A DNA stretch of 64,000 nt from positions 248,001 through 312,000 of the forward strand of contig NZ_PDJL01000004.1 in NCBI RefSeq assembly GCF_002563795.1, in the 5' to 3' direction. The notes under the pieces were generated by a model. It saw only the letters and a program-made list of their open reading frames with translations. It was not told the origin of the DNA and searched no databases. The position numbers were made by a program, and so were the translations under genes. Below are positions 52,161 through 62,935 of this stretch, piece by piece. The DNA is from Vibrio sp. ES.051 (GTDB taxonomy: Bacteria; Pseudomonadota; Gammaproteobacteria; Enterobacterales; Vibrionaceae). Within the stretch, counting starts at the first letter, position 1; each line of letters opens with the position of its first letter.

Positions 52161-52958
52161 TTAAGGCGTGTGTTTTTTCTTAATGATCGCACGGTAAGCG
52201 TGCCAAGTACCGTAGCCTAAAATAGGCATCGTAAACAGCATGCCAATTCCGTACGTGGCAAAGCCGATTAAAATACCGCCACAAATGACCGCCGCCCACA
52301 CTATCATCGCAGGGATATTGGATTTTACCGCGTTAAAGCTGGTGAATACGGCTGTCATCACATCCACGCGACGTTCCATCATGAGCGGAATCGAAAACGC
52401 TGAGATGCTGAAAACGACGCAAGCTAATATGAAACCGACCAATGAACCTATGACTAAAAATGGCAGAAACTCAGTGAGTGGCGCGCCTTGAACGGACGGG
52501 TAAAGCGCATGTAGGAGCGCGGCGATACGCATCCAGAAAATCATACATACTGCCAGCAGCACAGCGAATGCCCACTGAGAGGAAGAGTTACGCCCTATGG
52601 CTTTCATCGAATGAAACAAGCTGGCTTTATGCCCACGCTCTCTTTCCCAACTGGCATCATATAAACCGAGCGCTAAAAACGGGCCAATTAACATGTAGAC
52701 GATTAAACTCGGCATGACGACAAGGTGGGTGCCTTGCCATTGCACCAGCAAAACAATACCGATAGCGGCGGCCATAAAGCAGATGCCATAAAATGCACTG
52801 ATGAGAGGCAGTCGGACAAAATCATGCAAACCTAACGCAAGCCAATGGAAAGGTGCGGAAAGGCTAACCGTATTACACGGGATTGTCTTAGCGTATTCGT
52901 TGTCTGGCACTTCCTTTCGCTTGCTACGGAAGTCAGGTTGATTAGCAGTTCGAGGCAT
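52161..52958 (-). CDS. DUF2189 integral membrane protein
   Basis: From the ATG at 52958, preceded by AAGGAGGAG, the product has 265 aa. A polar N-terminus of about 40 residues is followed by six hydrophobic helices (about 50-70, 75-95, 125-150, 165-190, 210-230, 235-255). WLALGLHDF and the two-glycine FALYD-like region match DUF2189. Function unknown. Confidence 0.82.
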   Translation of the reverse strand: MPRTANQPDFRSKRKEVPDNEYAKTIPCNTVSLSAPFHWLALGLHDFVRLPLISAFYGICFMAAAIGIVLLVQWQGTHLVVMPSLIVYMLIGPFLALGLYDASWERERGHKASLFHSMKAIGRNSSSQWAFAVLLAVCMIFWMRIAALLHALYPSVQGAPLTEFLPFLVIGSLVGFILACVVFSISAFSIPLMMERRVDVMTAVFTSFNAVKSNIPAMIVWAAVICGGILIGFATYGIGMLFTMPILGYGTWHAYRAIIKKKHTP

Positions 52959-53311
52959 AACTCCTCCTTGATTTATTCTCACATTATCCGCTTATACCAA
53001 CTGACAGCGGTTTTTTTGTTCAGTCAAACTTGAAGCGACTTTTTCAAGCTTACATCTGAGCATTGGCTTAGTTTGGTATCGGCCATAAAGATGCCTGACT
53101 CGTGTCTTTCTTAAGTGTTGCTGCCACAGTCGCCAGCACCCGACGTCTCTATTTAAATTGGAATTAACAATATTTTAACTATTGGTGGAGATGGGATAAT
53201 TTACAAATAATTGCTGAAAATTTATTCGGTATAAAAGTGAGTGAGAAATACGACTACTTCATGAGGCAGGGCGGTATGAGTCGAAATGGCTGGATAAAAG
53301 TTGCTGAAAAT
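52959..53311. other. spacer between DUF2189 gene and metK terminator
   Basis: About 350 bp with no credible gene. It must contain the promoter of the DUF2189 gene; nothing more specific can be supported. Confidence 0.5.
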
Positions 53312-53338
53312 AAAAAGCCCCCGCCAGAGGCGAGGGCT
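53312..53338 (-). terminator. metK terminator
   Basis: Stem agccctcgcc / ggcgggggct (loop TCTG) then TTTTTATTTT on the minus strand. Confidence 0.85.
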
Positions 53339-53361
53339 TGATTGATTTTAGCTTGGCTCGA

Positions 53362-54516
53362 TTACTTGATACCAGCGAAATCGCGTAGAAGAGCGGCTTT
53401 ATCGGTTGCTTCCCACGGGAACTCTTCACGGCCGAAGTGACCGTACGCTGCTGTCTTCTTGTAGATTGGTTGCAGAAGGTTAAGCATTTCTTGCAAACCG
53501 TATGGACGCAGGTCGAAGAACTGACGAACCGCTTCAATGATGATGTCGTGTGATACTTTCTCAGTACCGAACGTTTCCACCATGATAGAGGTTGGATCAG
53601 CAACACCGATGGCGTAAGACAGCTGAATTTCACAACGGTCAGCCATGCCAGCGGCGACGATGTTTTTCGCTACATAACGTGCTGCATATGCAGCAGAGCG
53701 GTCAACTTTTGATGGATCTTTACCAGAGAAGGCACCACCACCGTGACGAGCTGCGCCGCCGTAGGTATCTACGATGATCTTACGACCAGTTAGACCACAG
53801 TCACCCATTGGGCCACCAATGACGAATCGACCTGTAGGGTTGATAAAGAAGTTAGTTTCTTTATTAATCCATTCTGAAGGTAGCACTGGCTTAATGATCT
53901 CTTCCATTACTGCTTCACGCAGGTCTGAAGTTGAGATTGAATCACAGTGTTGAGTCGAAAGAACGACCGCGTCGATACCAACGATATTGCCTTGGTCATA
54001 TTGGAACGTAACCTGAGATTTTGCATCTGGACGTAGCCAAGGAAGGGTGCCATTTTTACGAACTTCAGCTTGTTTTTGAACAAGGCGGTGAGAGTAAGTA
54101 ATTGGCGCTGGCATGAGCACTTCGGTTTCGTTACAAGCGTAACCAAACATGATGCCTTGGTCGCCTGCACCTTGTTCTTTAGGGTCTGCTTTATCAACAC
54201 CTTGGTTGATATCTGGCGACTGTTTACCGATGGTGTTTAATACCGCACAAGAGTTTGCATCAAACCCCATGTCTGAGTGTACGTAGCCAATTTCACTGAC
54301 CGTTTCACGAGTTAGTTCTTCGATGTCTACCCATGCAGAAGTCGTGATTTCACCGCCCACCATGACCATGCCGGTTTTAACGTAAGTCTCACATGCAACA
54401 CGAGCTTTCGGGTCTTGCTTTAGAATTGCGTCAAGAACCGCATCAGAAATCTGGTCTGCAATTTTATCTGGATGACCTTCTGATACTGACTCAGAAGTAA
54501 ACAGGTGCTTAGCCAT
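53362..54516 (-). CDS. metK: S-adenosylmethionine synthase
   Basis: Makes AdoMet from methionine and ATP. 384 aa, starting [30 protein letters not shown] is the adenine-loop signature and [19 protein letters not shown] the phosphate-binding segment. A MetJ operator of three metboxes lies in its upstream region (54590-54613). Divergent from tkt. Confidence 0.97.
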   Translation of the reverse strand: MAKHLFTSESVSEGHPDKIADQISDAVLDAILKQDPKARVACETYVKTGMVMVGGEITTSAWVDIEELTRETVSEIGYVHSDMGFDANSCAVLNTIGKQSPDINQGVDKADPKEQGAGDQGIMFGYACNETEVLMPAPITYSHRLVQKQAEVRKNGTLPWLRPDAKSQVTFQYDQGNIVGIDAVVLSTQHCDSISTSDLREAVMEEIIKPVLPSEWINKETNFFINPTGRFVIGGPMGDCGLTGRKIIVDTYGGAARHGGGAFSGKDPSKVDRSAAYAARYVAKNIVAAGMADRCEIQLSYAIGVADPTSIMVETFGTEKVSHDIIIEAVRQFFDLRPYGLQEMLNLLQPIYKKTAAYGHFGREEFPWEATDKAALLRDFAGIK

Positions 54517-54589
54517 GTTAGCTCCACTATATCTGGTTTAAAACTGGGGAATGATAAACTCTCCAGCGCAAATTAATACTGTTTTTTGT

Positions 54590-54613
54590 AGGTGTATCTA
54601 CATCTAGACGTCT
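54590..54613. promoter_or_regulatory. MetJ operator (three tandem metboxes)
   Basis: Three adjacent 8-bp boxes, AGGTGTAT, CTACATCT and AGACGTCT; the last is a perfect metbox consensus. Located 74-97 bp before the metK start. Confidence 0.7.
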
Positions 54614-54663
54614 ATTCTAAATTTGATTGCTCGAATTACAAGTTCTTTTTTGGTTTTTGTTAT

Positions 54664-54679
54664 AACCAAACGTTTGCGT
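54664..54679. promoter_or_regulatory. PurR/LacI-type palindrome before tkt, site 1
   Basis: AACCAAACGTTTGCGT, 14 of 16 positions as in the PurR consensus ACGCAAACGTTTGCGT. A member of the LacI regulator family is the likely binder. Confidence 0.5.
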
Positions 54680-54751
54680 CATTTATTGATAATTTTAAGA
54701 ACTTCGATGGGTTTGCAGTGAAAGGTGCAATATTTGTGAGGTTTTAGGGTG

Positions 54752-54763
54752 GAAAACGTTTGC
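54752..54763. promoter_or_regulatory. PurR/LacI-type palindrome before tkt, site 2
   Basis: GAAAACGTTTGC, sharing the AAACGTTTGC core with site 1 and the fbaA site, 69 bp before the tkt start. Confidence 0.4.
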
Positions 54764-54831
54764 ACACCCTACCTGGCTTTGAGAGAATTATGTTCTATTT
54801 TTCGTTTCGCTTAATGTACTCAGGAGCAGAC

Positions 54832-56826
54832 ATGTCGTCTCGTAAACATCTTGCCAATGCAATTCGTGCTCTAAGCATGGATGGTGTTCAACAAGCTAAC
54901 TCAGGCCATCCTGGCGCACCAATGGGTATGGCTGATATCGCTGAAGTTCTTTGGCGCTCTCACCTAAACCACAACCCATCAAACCCAGAGTGGGCAGATC
55001 GCGACCGTTTCGTACTGTCTAACGGTCATGGCTCAATGCTGATTTATTCTCTACTGCACTTAAGCGGTTACGAGTTGTCTATTGACGATCTGAAAAACTT
55101 CCGTCAATTGCACTCTAAAACGCCAGGTCACCCAGAGTACGGCTACGCACCAGGTATTGAGACAACAACAGGTCCTCTAGGTCAAGGCGTTACAAACGCA
55201 GTCGGTATGGCGATTGCTGAAAAAGCGCTTGCAGCACAGTTCAACAAAGAAGGTCACGACATCGTTGACCACTTCACTTACGTGTTCTTGGGTGACGGTT
55301 GTCTGATGGAAGGCATCTCGCACGAAGCATGCTCTCTTGCTGGTACACTGGGTCTAGGCAAACTGATTGCGTTTTGGGATGACAACGGCATTTCTATCGA
55401 CGGTCACGTGGAAGGCTGGTTCTCTGACGACACACCTAAGCGTTTTGAAGCGTACGGCTGGCACGTTATTCCTGGCGTAGATGGCCATGACTGTGAAGCC
55501 ATCAACGCAGCGATTGAAGCGGCGAAAGCGGACCCTCGTCCGACGCTTATCTGTACTAAAACAATTATCGGTTTCGGTTCTCCTAACAAATCTGGTTCAC
55601 ACGACTGTCACGGTGCACCATTAGGTCACGATGAGATTCAAGCGGCTCGCGAATACCTAGGTTGGGAGTACGGTCCATTTGAAATCCCTGCAGATGTTTA
55701 CGCGGAGTGGGATGCAAAAGAAGCAGGTGCAGCGAAAGAAGCGGCTTGGAATGAAAAGTTCGCAGCATACGCAGCAGCTTACCCTGCAGAAGCAGCAGAG
55801 CTTAAACGTCGTCTAAACGGCGAACTTCCAGCGGAATGGGAAGAAAAAGCCAACCAAATCATTGCTGATCTTCAAGCAAACCCAGCGAACATTGCATCAC
55901 GTAAAGCATCGCAAAATGCACTAGAAGCGTTTGGTCAAATGCTTCCTGAATTCATGGGCGGCTCTGCTGACCTAGCGCCGTCTAACCTGACAATTTGGTC
56001 TGGTTCTAAGTCTCTAGAAGCGGATGATTTTTCGGGTAACTACATCCACTACGGTGTACGTGAATTCGGTATGACCGCGGTCATTAATGGTATTGCGCTA
56101 CACGGTGGTTTCGTTCCTTACGGCGCGACATTCCTAATGTTCATGGAGTACGCACGTAACGCCATGCGTATGGCTGCGTTGATGAAGATTCAGAACATCC
56201 AAGTTTACACGCATGACTCTATCGGTCTTGGCGAAGATGGCCCAACTCACCAACCCGTTGAGCAAATGGCATCGCTACGTCTAACGCCAAACATGAGCAC
56301 ATGGCGTCCATGTGACCAAGTTGAATCAGCAGTCGCTTGGAAACTAGCGATTGAACGTAAAAATGCACCAACTGCACTTATCTTCTCGCGTCAGAACCTA
56401 GCGCAACAAGAGCGTACAGCAGAACAAGTAGCGAACATCGCGAAAGGTGCTTACATCCTAAAAGATTGTGAAGGCAAGCCAGAGCTTATCCTTATCGCAA
56501 CAGGCTCTGAAGTTGAACTAGCAGTAGAAGCAGCAGCACAGCTCACTGCTGAAGGTAAGAAAACACGCGTGGTTTCAATGCCATCAACAGATGCATTCGA
56601 CAAGCAAGACGCTGCTTACCGTGAAGCCGTACTGCCATCAGACGTAACAGCTCGTATCGCTATCGAAGCGGGCATCGCAGACTTCTGGTACAAGTACGTT
56701 GGTTTCGACGGCCGCATCATCGGCATGACGACATTCGGTGAATCTGCACCTGCTGGTCAGCTATTCGAGATGTTTGGCTTCACGACTGAAAACGTAGTGA
56801 ACACAGCAAAAGAATTGCTAGCGTAA
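54832..56826 (+). CDS. tkt: transketolase
   Basis: Thiamine-diphosphate enzyme of the pentose phosphate pathway. From ATG at 54832 ([16 protein letters not shown], with AGGAG 6 nt upstream) it has 664 aa, like E. coli TktA; the earlier in-frame codons from 54760 would add unrelated residues. The ThDP motif is [15 protein letters not shown], with ...WDDN; the C-terminal [18 protein letters not shown] is the transketolase signature. It leads the tkt-epd-pgk-fbaA series. Confidence 0.96.
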   Translation: MSSRKHLANAIRALSMDGVQQANSGHPGAPMGMADIAEVLWRSHLNHNPSNPEWADRDRFVLSNGHGSMLIYSLLHLSGYELSIDDLKNFRQLHSKTPGHPEYGYAPGIETTTGPLGQGVTNAVGMAIAEKALAAQFNKEGHDIVDHFTYVFLGDGCLMEGISHEACSLAGTLGLGKLIAFWDDNGISIDGHVEGWFSDDTPKRFEAYGWHVIPGVDGHDCEAINAAIEAAKADPRPTLICTKTIIGFGSPNKSGSHDCHGAPLGHDEIQAAREYLGWEYGPFEIPADVYAEWDAKEAGAAKEAAWNEKFAAYAAAYPAEAAELKRRLNGELPAEWEEKANQIIADLQANPANIASRKASQNALEAFGQMLPEFMGGSADLAPSNLTIWSGSKSLEADDFSGNYIHYGVREFGMTAVINGIALHGGFVPYGATFLMFMEYARNAMRMAALMKIQNIQVYTHDSIGLGEDGPTHQPVEQMASLRLTPNMSTWRPCDQVESAVAWKLAIERKNAPTALIFSRQNLAQQERTAEQVANIAKGAYILKDCEGKPELILIATGSEVELAVEAAAQLTAEGKKTRVVSMPSTDAFDKQDAAYREAVLPSDVTARIAIEAGIADFWYKYVGFDGRIIGMTTFGESAPAGQLFEMFGFTTENVVNTAKELLA

Positions 56827-56883
56827 CTGCTAGATTGTCTCAACAGTCGAACGTAAAGGGCGACTGTTAGATGCTAAAGTTAG

Positions 56884-56912
56884 AAAGGCCATCATTGCGA
56901 TGGCCTTTTTTA
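56884..56912 (+). terminator. tkt terminator
   Basis: Stem aaaggccatc / gatggccttt then TTTTT. Confidence 0.85.
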
Positions 56913-57001
56913 ATCCTGCTTGACTGTGATTCAGCAGGTGCGTTTCTCTGCCTGTTCAGGTAGTATTTGTGACACGAAATTTTTGGTAGGGCGAAGGATA
57001 G

Positions 57002-58039
57002 ATGCTAAAGGTTGCGATCAATGGATTTGGGCGTATAGGTCGTAATGTTCTGCGAGCCGTGTATGAAAGTGGAAAGCAACAGCAGATAAAAGTTGTGGCG
57101 GTTAACGAGTTAGCGCAACCAGAAGCGATGGCGCACCTACTGCAATATGACACCAGTCATGGTCGCTTTGGCAAGAAAATCTCCCACGACCAAGAACACT
57201 TGCATGTTCATCATGACCGCGGCGAATATGACGCCATCCGTATTCTTCATCTTGCCGAGATAGAACTGCTTCCATGGCGCGATTTGGACGTTGATATCGT
57301 CTTAGATTGTACAGGTGTATATGGTTCTAAAGCAGACGGTTTGGCGCATATCGATGCCGGAGCGAAGAAAGTCCTCTTTTCACACCCTGGAGGCAATGAT
57401 GTCGATAACACCATCATCTATGGTGTCAATCATGAAACCCTCAAAGATGAGCACCGTATAGTTTCTAATGGCTCTTGTACGACTAACTGTATTGTACCTA
57501 TCATCAAAGTTCTGGATGACGCTTTCGGCATTGAATCTGGTACCATTACGACAATCCATTCATCCATGAATGACCAGCAAGTCATTGATGCGTACCACAA
57601 CGATTTACGTCGAACTCGCGCCGCAAGCCAATCTATTATTCCTGTTGATACTAAGTTGCATAAAGGGATTGAAAGAATATTCCCGAAATTTTCCAACAAA
57701 TTTGAAGCAATTTCCGTTCGAGTACCGACAGTTAATGTCACTGCAATGGATTTAAGCGTCACAATTAGTACAAATGTGAAAGTTAATGACGTAAATCAAA
57801 CCATTGTTAATGCATCTCAGTGTACATTACGTAATATAGTTGACTATACTGAATCGCCACTCGTTTCCATTGACTTTAACCACGACCCCCATAGTGCAAT
57901 TGTGGATGGAACTCAGACTAGAGTGAGTAATGGCCAATTAGTAAAAATGCTGGTTTGGTGCGATAACGAATGGGGCTTTGCTAACCGGATGCTGGATACC
58001 GCTTTAGCAATGCAAGCTTCTTCGCAAACGGAATGTTAA
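57002..58039 (+). CDS. epd: D-erythrose-4-phosphate dehydrogenase
   Basis: GapA-like enzyme that oxidises erythrose 4-phosphate to 4-phosphoerythronate in pyridoxal 5'-phosphate synthesis. 345 aa; NAD motif [13 protein letters not shown] (instead of the NDL of GapA), catalytic Cys159 in SNGSCTTNC, and DNEWGFANR. Situated between tkt and pgk as in E. coli epd-pgk-fbaA. Close family resemblance to GapA leaves a small chance of glyceraldehyde-3-phosphate activity. Confidence 0.94.
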   Translation: MLKVAINGFGRIGRNVLRAVYESGKQQQIKVVAVNELAQPEAMAHLLQYDTSHGRFGKKISHDQEHLHVHHDRGEYDAIRILHLAEIELLPWRDLDVDIVLDCTGVYGSKADGLAHIDAGAKKVLFSHPGGNDVDNTIIYGVNHETLKDEHRIVSNGSCTTNCIVPIIKVLDDAFGIESGTITTIHSSMNDQQVIDAYHNDLRRTRAASQSIIPVDTKLHKGIERIFPKFSNKFEAISVRVPTVNVTAMDLSVTISTNVKVNDVNQTIVNASQCTLRNIVDYTESPLVSIDFNHDPHSAIVDGTQTRVSNGQLVKMLVWCDNEWGFANRMLDTALAMQASSQTEC

Positions 58040-58189
58040 GGATGAAGAAGTGATGGGGATTTTTATTTTAAGTCTTGAAATAAATCTGTCGTATCTCCAT
58101 ATCAATAACCAGTTTGAAGAATTAACAGGCTTGGCAGGGTTGCCGAGTTTTCAAAAACTTTAATTATTAAATATTTGAGAGGACACATC

Positions 58190-59350
58190 ATGTCTGTAAT
58201 CAAGATGACTGACCTGGATCTTGCAGGTAAACGTGTATTTATCCGTGCTGACCTAAACGTGCCAGTAAAAGACGGTAAAGTAACTTCCGATGCACGTATC
58301 ATCGCATCTCTTCCTACCATTAAGCATTGCCTAGAAGCTGGTGCCAAAGTGATGGTTACCTCTCACCTAGGTCGCCCAACTGAAGGTGAATACGCTGAAG
58401 AGTTCTCTCTACAACCAGTGGTTAACTACCTAAATGACGCACTAGATTGTGACGTTAAGCTAGCAAAAGACTACCTAGATGGCCTAGAGCTAAACGCTGG
58501 TGAACTTGTTGTTCTAGAAAACGTTCGCTTCAACAAAGGCGAGAAGAAAAACGACGAAGAACTATCTAAGAAATACGCTGCACTATGTGATGTATTCGTT
58601 ATGGACGCATTCGGTACGGCTCACCGTGCTCAAGCATCTACTCATGGTGTTGGTATGCACGCACCTATCGCTTGTGCTGGCCCTCTACTGGCGAATGAAT
58701 TAGAAGCACTAGGGAAAGCAATGGATAAGCCAGCTCGTCCAATGGTTGCTATCGTAGGTGGTTCAAAAGTTTCTACTAAGCTAACGGTTCTTGAGTCGTT
58801 ATCTAAAATTGCTGACCAACTTGTTGTTGGTGGTGGTATTGCGAACACATTCATCGCTGCTGCTGGCCACAACGTAGGTAAGTCTTTATACGAAGCGGAT
58901 CTGGTAGAGACAGCTAAAAAGCTAATGGATGAGTGTGCTATTCCTGTAGCCACTGACGTTGCCTGTGCAAAAGCATTTGATGAGAACGCAGAAGCTGAAA
59001 TCAAGCACGTTTCTGAAGTACAAGATGACGATATGATCTTCGACCTTGGCCCAAATTCGACAGCTGAGTTAGCTGAAATCCTGAAAAACGCGAAGACTAT
59101 TTTATGGAACGGCCCAGTTGGCGTATTCGAGTTTAAGAACTTCGAAGCTGGCACTAAAGGTATCTCAGAAGCTATCGCAGCTTCTGAAGGCTTCTCTGTC
59201 GCTGGTGGTGGTGACACGCTGGCGGCTATCGACAAGTTCGGTATCAAAGCTGATGTATCTTACATCTCAACTGGCGGTGGTGCTTTCCTTGAGTTTGTAG
59301 AAGGCAAAGCGCTTCCTGCAGTAGAAATGTTAGAAGCACGCGGTAAATAA
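58190..59350 (+). CDS. pgk: phosphoglycerate kinase
   Basis: Transfers phosphate between 1,3-bisphosphoglycerate and ADP. 386 aa from ATG at 58190 (GAGAGGA upstream). [21 protein letters not shown], the hinge and [15 protein letters not shown], and the C-terminal [13 protein letters not shown] hold the substrate sites. 150 bp after epd. Confidence 0.97.
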   Translation: MSVIKMTDLDLAGKRVFIRADLNVPVKDGKVTSDARIIASLPTIKHCLEAGAKVMVTSHLGRPTEGEYAEEFSLQPVVNYLNDALDCDVKLAKDYLDGLELNAGELVVLENVRFNKGEKKNDEELSKKYAALCDVFVMDAFGTAHRAQASTHGVGMHAPIACAGPLLANELEALGKAMDKPARPMVAIVGGSKVSTKLTVLESLSKIADQLVVGGGIANTFIAAAGHNVGKSLYEADLVETAKKLMDECAIPVATDVACAKAFDENAEAEIKHVSEVQDDDMIFDLGPNSTAELAEILKNAKTILWNGPVGVFEFKNFEAGTKGISEAIAASEGFSVAGGGDTLAAIDKFGIKADVSYISTGGGAFLEFVEGKALPAVEMLEARGK

Positions 59351-59357
59351 TTAAAGC

Positions 59358-59386
59358 AAAGCGGGGGAGTGGTTCTCCCGCTTTCT
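59358..59386 (+). terminator. pgk terminator
   Basis: Stem aaagcggga / tcccgcttt. Confidence 0.65.
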
Positions 59387-59435
59387 CGTTTGCTGCAACG
59401 TGTGAGGAACTCTGATAGAATAGCCTTAGTTGTGA

Positions 59436-59447
59436 GCAAACGTTTGC
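59436..59447. promoter_or_regulatory. PurR/LacI-type palindrome before fbaA
   Basis: GCAAACGTTTGC, a perfect 12-bp palindrome with the same core as the two tkt sites, 58 bp before the fbaA start. Confidence 0.5.
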
Positions 59448-59504
59448 AAGATTTTCAACTTAACAAGTTTTGTTTAAAAACGACAGATAAATAGGATTAC
59501 ATCC

Positions 59505-60581
59505 ATGTCTAAGATCTTCGACTTCGTAAAACCAGGTGTTATCTCTGGCGATGACGTTCAGAAAGTATTTGAAGTTGCAAAAGAAAACAGCTTTGCACTT
59601 CCAGCAGTAAACTGTATTGGTACTGACTCCGTAAATGCAGTACTTGAAGCAGCTGCAAATGTTAAAGCGCCAGTTATCGTTCAGTTCTCTAACGGTGGTG
59701 CGGCTTTCTTTGCTGGCAAAGGCCTAAAACTTGAAGGTCAAGAAGCGCAGGTTCTTGGTGCGGTTGCCGGTGCTAAATATGTTCATGCTGTAGCTGAAGC
59801 TTACGGTGTACCAGTAATCCTACACACTGACCACGCTGCTAAGAAACTGCTTCCTTGGATCGATGGTCTACTAGACGCCGGTGAAGAGTACTTTGCACAA
59901 ACTGGTAAACCTCTATTCTCTTCTCACATGATCGACCTTTCCGAAGAATCTCTAGAAGAGAACATCGAAATTTCTGCTAAGTACCTAGAGCGCATGGCTA
60001 AAATGAACATGACTCTAGAGATTGAACTTGGTTGTACTGGTGGTGAAGAAGATGGTGTTGATAACACTGATATGGATGCATCTGATCTATACACTTCTCC
60101 TGAAGACGTTGCTTACGCATATGAAAAACTAATCGCAATCAGCCCGCGTTTCACTATCGCAGCATCTTTCGGTAACGTACACGGTGTTTACAAGCCAGGT
60201 AACGTAGTACTAACACCAACGATTCTACGTGATTCTCAAGTGCACGTTTCTGAGAAATTTGGCCTGCCAGCGAACTCTCTAAACTTCGTATTCCACGGTG
60301 GTTCTGGTTCTTCTTTAGAAGAAATCCGTGAATCTATCGGTTACGGTGTTATCAAAATGAACATCGATACTGATACACAGTGGGCAACTTGGGACGGCAT
60401 CCGTAAATTTGAAGCTGAAAACCACGATTACCTACAAGGTCAAATCGGTAACCCAAATGGTGTAGACGCACCAAACAAGAAGTACTACGATCCACGTGCA
60501 TGGTTACGTGCTGGTCAAACTTCAATGGTTGCTCGTTTAGAGCAAGCCTTTGCTGACCTTAACGCCGTTGACGTACTATAA
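59505..60581 (+). CDS. fbaA: class II fructose-bisphosphate aldolase
   Basis: Zinc-dependent aldolase of glycolysis. 358 aa, beginning MSKIFDFVKPGVISGDDV. Zinc ligands lie in LHTDHAAKK, the ELGCTGGEEDGVDN segment, VHGVYKPGN and VFHGGSGSS, the class II-A signatures. A terminator follows. Last of the glycolytic block. Confidence 0.97.
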   Translation: MSKIFDFVKPGVISGDDVQKVFEVAKENSFALPAVNCIGTDSVNAVLEAAANVKAPVIVQFSNGGAAFFAGKGLKLEGQEAQVLGAVAGAKYVHAVAEAYGVPVILHTDHAAKKLLPWIDGLLDAGEEYFAQTGKPLFSSHMIDLSEESLEENIEISAKYLERMAKMNMTLEIELGCTGGEEDGVDNTDMDASDLYTSPEDVAYAYEKLIAISPRFTIAASFGNVHGVYKPGNVVLTPTILRDSQVHVSEKFGLPANSLNFVFHGGSGSSLEEIRESIGYGVIKMNIDTDTQWATWDGIRKFEAENHDYLQGQIGNPNGVDAPNKKYYDPRAWLRAGQTSMVARLEQAFADLNAVDVL

Positions 60582-60603
60582 TCGATACTGATTAAGTTAT
60601 TTG

Positions 60604-60631
60604 AAACCCGCTCACTGAAGCGGGTTTTTTT
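60604..60631 (+). terminator. fbaA terminator
   Basis: Stem aaacccgct / agcgggttt and seven T. Confidence 0.9.
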
Positions 60632-61098
60632 ATGTCTATGATTTATATTTTCCTCATAGTAGTGAAGATAAGTATGCATTAAAGTGTACGTGTTAATGAT
60701 TTATACCATCCCTAATGTTTTTACGTTCACATTTATCAATCTCAACAATAGAAGTGGCGAAATGAGAGCGTATTGCGTAACCTGTAACAAGCTGTTGTCA
60801 GAAAATTCTGTTAACGCTTTGTTTTTGAATATCATTTGTGAAGTGATGATTTTGAAAGCTTCAGCGTTGAGATACCGTGGAAAGTCTGACACTCAGTAGA
60901 GCAATAGGGACATTGTTGTGGATAAAAGTCTATAAAACACATGGCTTATATTTCTCGATAATCTCAGGAAACTTGGCTCAGTGATGTTGGTTTAATCGAT
61001 AGGCGTGGTTTTAGCTGCTCTGAACTTTGCATCTTGAAGTCATCGGGAATAATTTAACGGCAATTGGGTATATATTTTTATTTTTGAGGATAAGAATT
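60632..61098. other. gene-free spacer fbaA / mscS
   Basis: About 470 bp without a convincing gene; overlapping short frames on both strands (60684-60899 and 60701-60892) lack good ribosome-binding sites and family resemblance. Confidence 0.5.
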
Positions 61099-61965
61099 AT
61101 GGCAGGTGAATCGATGGGTATCGATACCACTTTAACTAACGGGCTAACTCAAGCTGAGACTTGGCTTAACAACAATTCAGATCTACTTGTTCAGTACGGT
61201 GTGAATATTATTTCTGCGCTGCTCATTCTATTTATCGGTAATATTATCGTGAAAGCAGTGGCGGGCAGTGTTACCAAAGTATTAGAAAAGAAAAGCATGG
61301 ATAAGGCAGTCGTTGAATTTATTCACGGTCTTGTTCGTTATTTACTATTTGTGATTGTACTTATTGCAGCTCTTGGCCGCCTAGGGGTTCAAACTGCTTC
61401 TGTGGTTGCTGTTATTGGTGCGGCTGGTCTTGCGGTTGGTCTTGCTCTGCAAGGTTCATTATCGAACTTTGCTGCTGGCGTCCTGATTGTGGCTTTTCGT
61501 CCCTTCAAGTCGGGTGACTACGTTGAAGTCGGCGGCGTAGCGGGTAGTGTCGAAGCGATTCAAATCTTCCAAACCGTTCTAAAAACACCAGACAACAAGA
61601 TGGTTATAATACCTAACTCGTCCGTCATTGGTGGTGCGATTACAAACTATTCTCGTCATGCAACACGACGTGTAGATTTAGTGATTGGTGTGTCGTACAA
61701 AGCCGATCTTAAGCTAACCAAAAAAGTTCTTCGAGAAACATTAGAAAAAGATCCACGTATCTTGAAAGATCCTGATATGACGATAGGTGTTCTAACACTA
61801 GCTGATTCTTCAGTAAATTTCGTAGTGCGCCCTTGGGTTAAAACGGCGGATTACTGGGGAGTGTACTTTGATGCAATGCAAGGTATTAAAGAAGCATTGG
61901 ATGAGAACGGCATCGAAATTCCATTCCCACAAATGGATGTACATCTGAACAAAACCGAAGCTTAA
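61099..61965 (+). CDS. mscS: small-conductance mechanosensitive channel MscS
   Basis: Homoheptameric inner-membrane channel that releases solutes on hypo-osmotic shock. From ATG at 61099 (GAGG 10 nt upstream) it has 288 aa, like E. coli MscS (286). Helices at about 26-52 and 65-88, then TM3 VVAVIGAAGLAVGLALQGSL-type pore helix with its Gly/Ala packing, then the beta domain starting FRPFKSGDYVEVGG. Codons from 61027 were excluded. Confidence 0.95.
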   Translation: MAGESMGIDTTLTNGLTQAETWLNNNSDLLVQYGVNIISALLILFIGNIIVKAVAGSVTKVLEKKSMDKAVVEFIHGLVRYLLFVIVLIAALGRLGVQTASVVAVIGAAGLAVGLALQGSLSNFAAGVLIVAFRPFKSGDYVEVGGVAGSVEAIQIFQTVLKTPDNKMVIIPNSSVIGGAITNYSRHATRRVDLVIGVSYKADLKLTKKVLRETLEKDPRILKDPDMTIGVLTLADSSVNFVVRPWVKTADYWGVYFDAMQGIKEALDENGIEIPFPQMDVHLNKTEA

Positions 61966-61984
61966 TCAGGTTAATAGAGAATAG

Positions 61985-62012
61985 AAAACGAGGTAGCTGT
62001 ACCTCGTTTTTT
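61985..62012 (+). terminator. mscS terminator
   Basis: Stem aaaacgaggta / tacctcgtttt and T run. Confidence 0.85.
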
Positions 62013-62182
62013 GTATAGAAATTACATCAGAGTTACAGAGTCAAAGTTGTGTTAGGAGTGACCCTAAGTGCTTGGATAATCGCCTCAAAGTTCTATGATA
62101 AAATCATATGCCACTCAGCATGGGTAATATTGGTAGTGCTAGAGGGGGGATTACTCTATTTTTGTATGGATGGATTTACCAA

Positions 62183-62875
62183 ATGAAACTGTATTCAATT
62201 TTGTTGGCCTCTGCACTCAGCTTTACCAGTGCTTCAGTCTTGGCCAATGTGTCTGAGTTTGCTCATGTGACGACAACAGGTTATGGCGAGGTTATCGCGA
62301 CGCCTGATATGGCTACTTTCTCTGTAAAGGTTGTGGATACGACTATGACCGCTGAACAGGCGAAGCAATCTGTTGATAAAACCGTTGAAGTGTTTCTGAC
62401 ATATTTATCAGATGTAGGGTTATCGAAAGATAACGTTACCAGCTCTAATTTGTACCTTGCGCCTCAATATCACTACCCTAAATCAGGCAAAGCTGAATTG
62501 GTTGGCTATCGTGCATCACGAAGCATCAATGTGACCGTAACGGAGTTAGCGGATTTGAATCAATACCTAGATATGGCTCTCGAGTCGGGGATTAATCAGG
62601 TTGATAATATTCAGTTGAAGGTAAGTAATCAATCTGAGTATCAAAAGAAAGCACGCATGGCGGCAATTAATGACGCGAAAGAAAAAGCGGCGTCATTAGC
62701 TTCAGGGTTTGAGAGAAAGCTCGATGGAGTATGGCAAATCAACTACACACAGATGCAGGTAAAGCCAGTTTTAATGCGCTCAATGGCCATGGATAGCGAG
62801 CAAGGTGCGAATAGTTACCAAGACTCAACTATGGTGATTCGTGACCGAGTGGATGTGATTTATAAATTGAAATAA
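62183..62875 (+). CDS. SIMPL domain (DUF541) exported protein
   Basis: 230 aa from ATG at 62183, with a signal peptide (about 1-22, ending VLA). The mature part is the SIMPL/DUF541 fold: TTGYGEVIATPDMATFSV at the start, YHYPKSGKAELVGYRASRS in parts, and a lysine-rich AAINDAKEKAASLAS helix. Relatives (YggE) are linked to protection from oxidative stress, mechanism unclear. It is upstream of and convergent with serA. Confidence 0.87.
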   Translation: MKLYSILLASALSFTSASVLANVSEFAHVTTTGYGEVIATPDMATFSVKVVDTTMTAEQAKQSVDKTVEVFLTYLSDVGLSKDNVTSSNLYLAPQYHYPKSGKAELVGYRASRSINVTVTELADLNQYLDMALESGINQVDNIQLKVSNQSEYQKKARMAAINDAKEKAASLASGFERKLDGVWQINYTQMQVKPVLMRSMAMDSEQGANSYQDSTMVIRDRVDVIYKLK

Positions 62876-62892
62876 GGTCTTAATTCAAAAGA

Positions 62893-62916
62893 AAAGGCAG
62901 GGAATTCCCTGCCTTT
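62893..62916. terminator. bidirectional terminator between the SIMPL gene and serA
   Basis: Stem aaaggcagg / cctgccttt with flanking A and T. Confidence 0.8.
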
Positions 62917-62935
62917 GTCATTTCTGCTTCACAAA

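Noticed and set aside
58642..59247. 201-codon frame antisense to pgk
   Set aside because: pgk is fully supported; the antisense product resembles no family and is Ser/Ala-rich.
60684..60899. 71-aa frame after fbaA, overlapped by a 63-aa antisense frame
   Set aside because: No ribosome-binding site or recognisable family on either strand.
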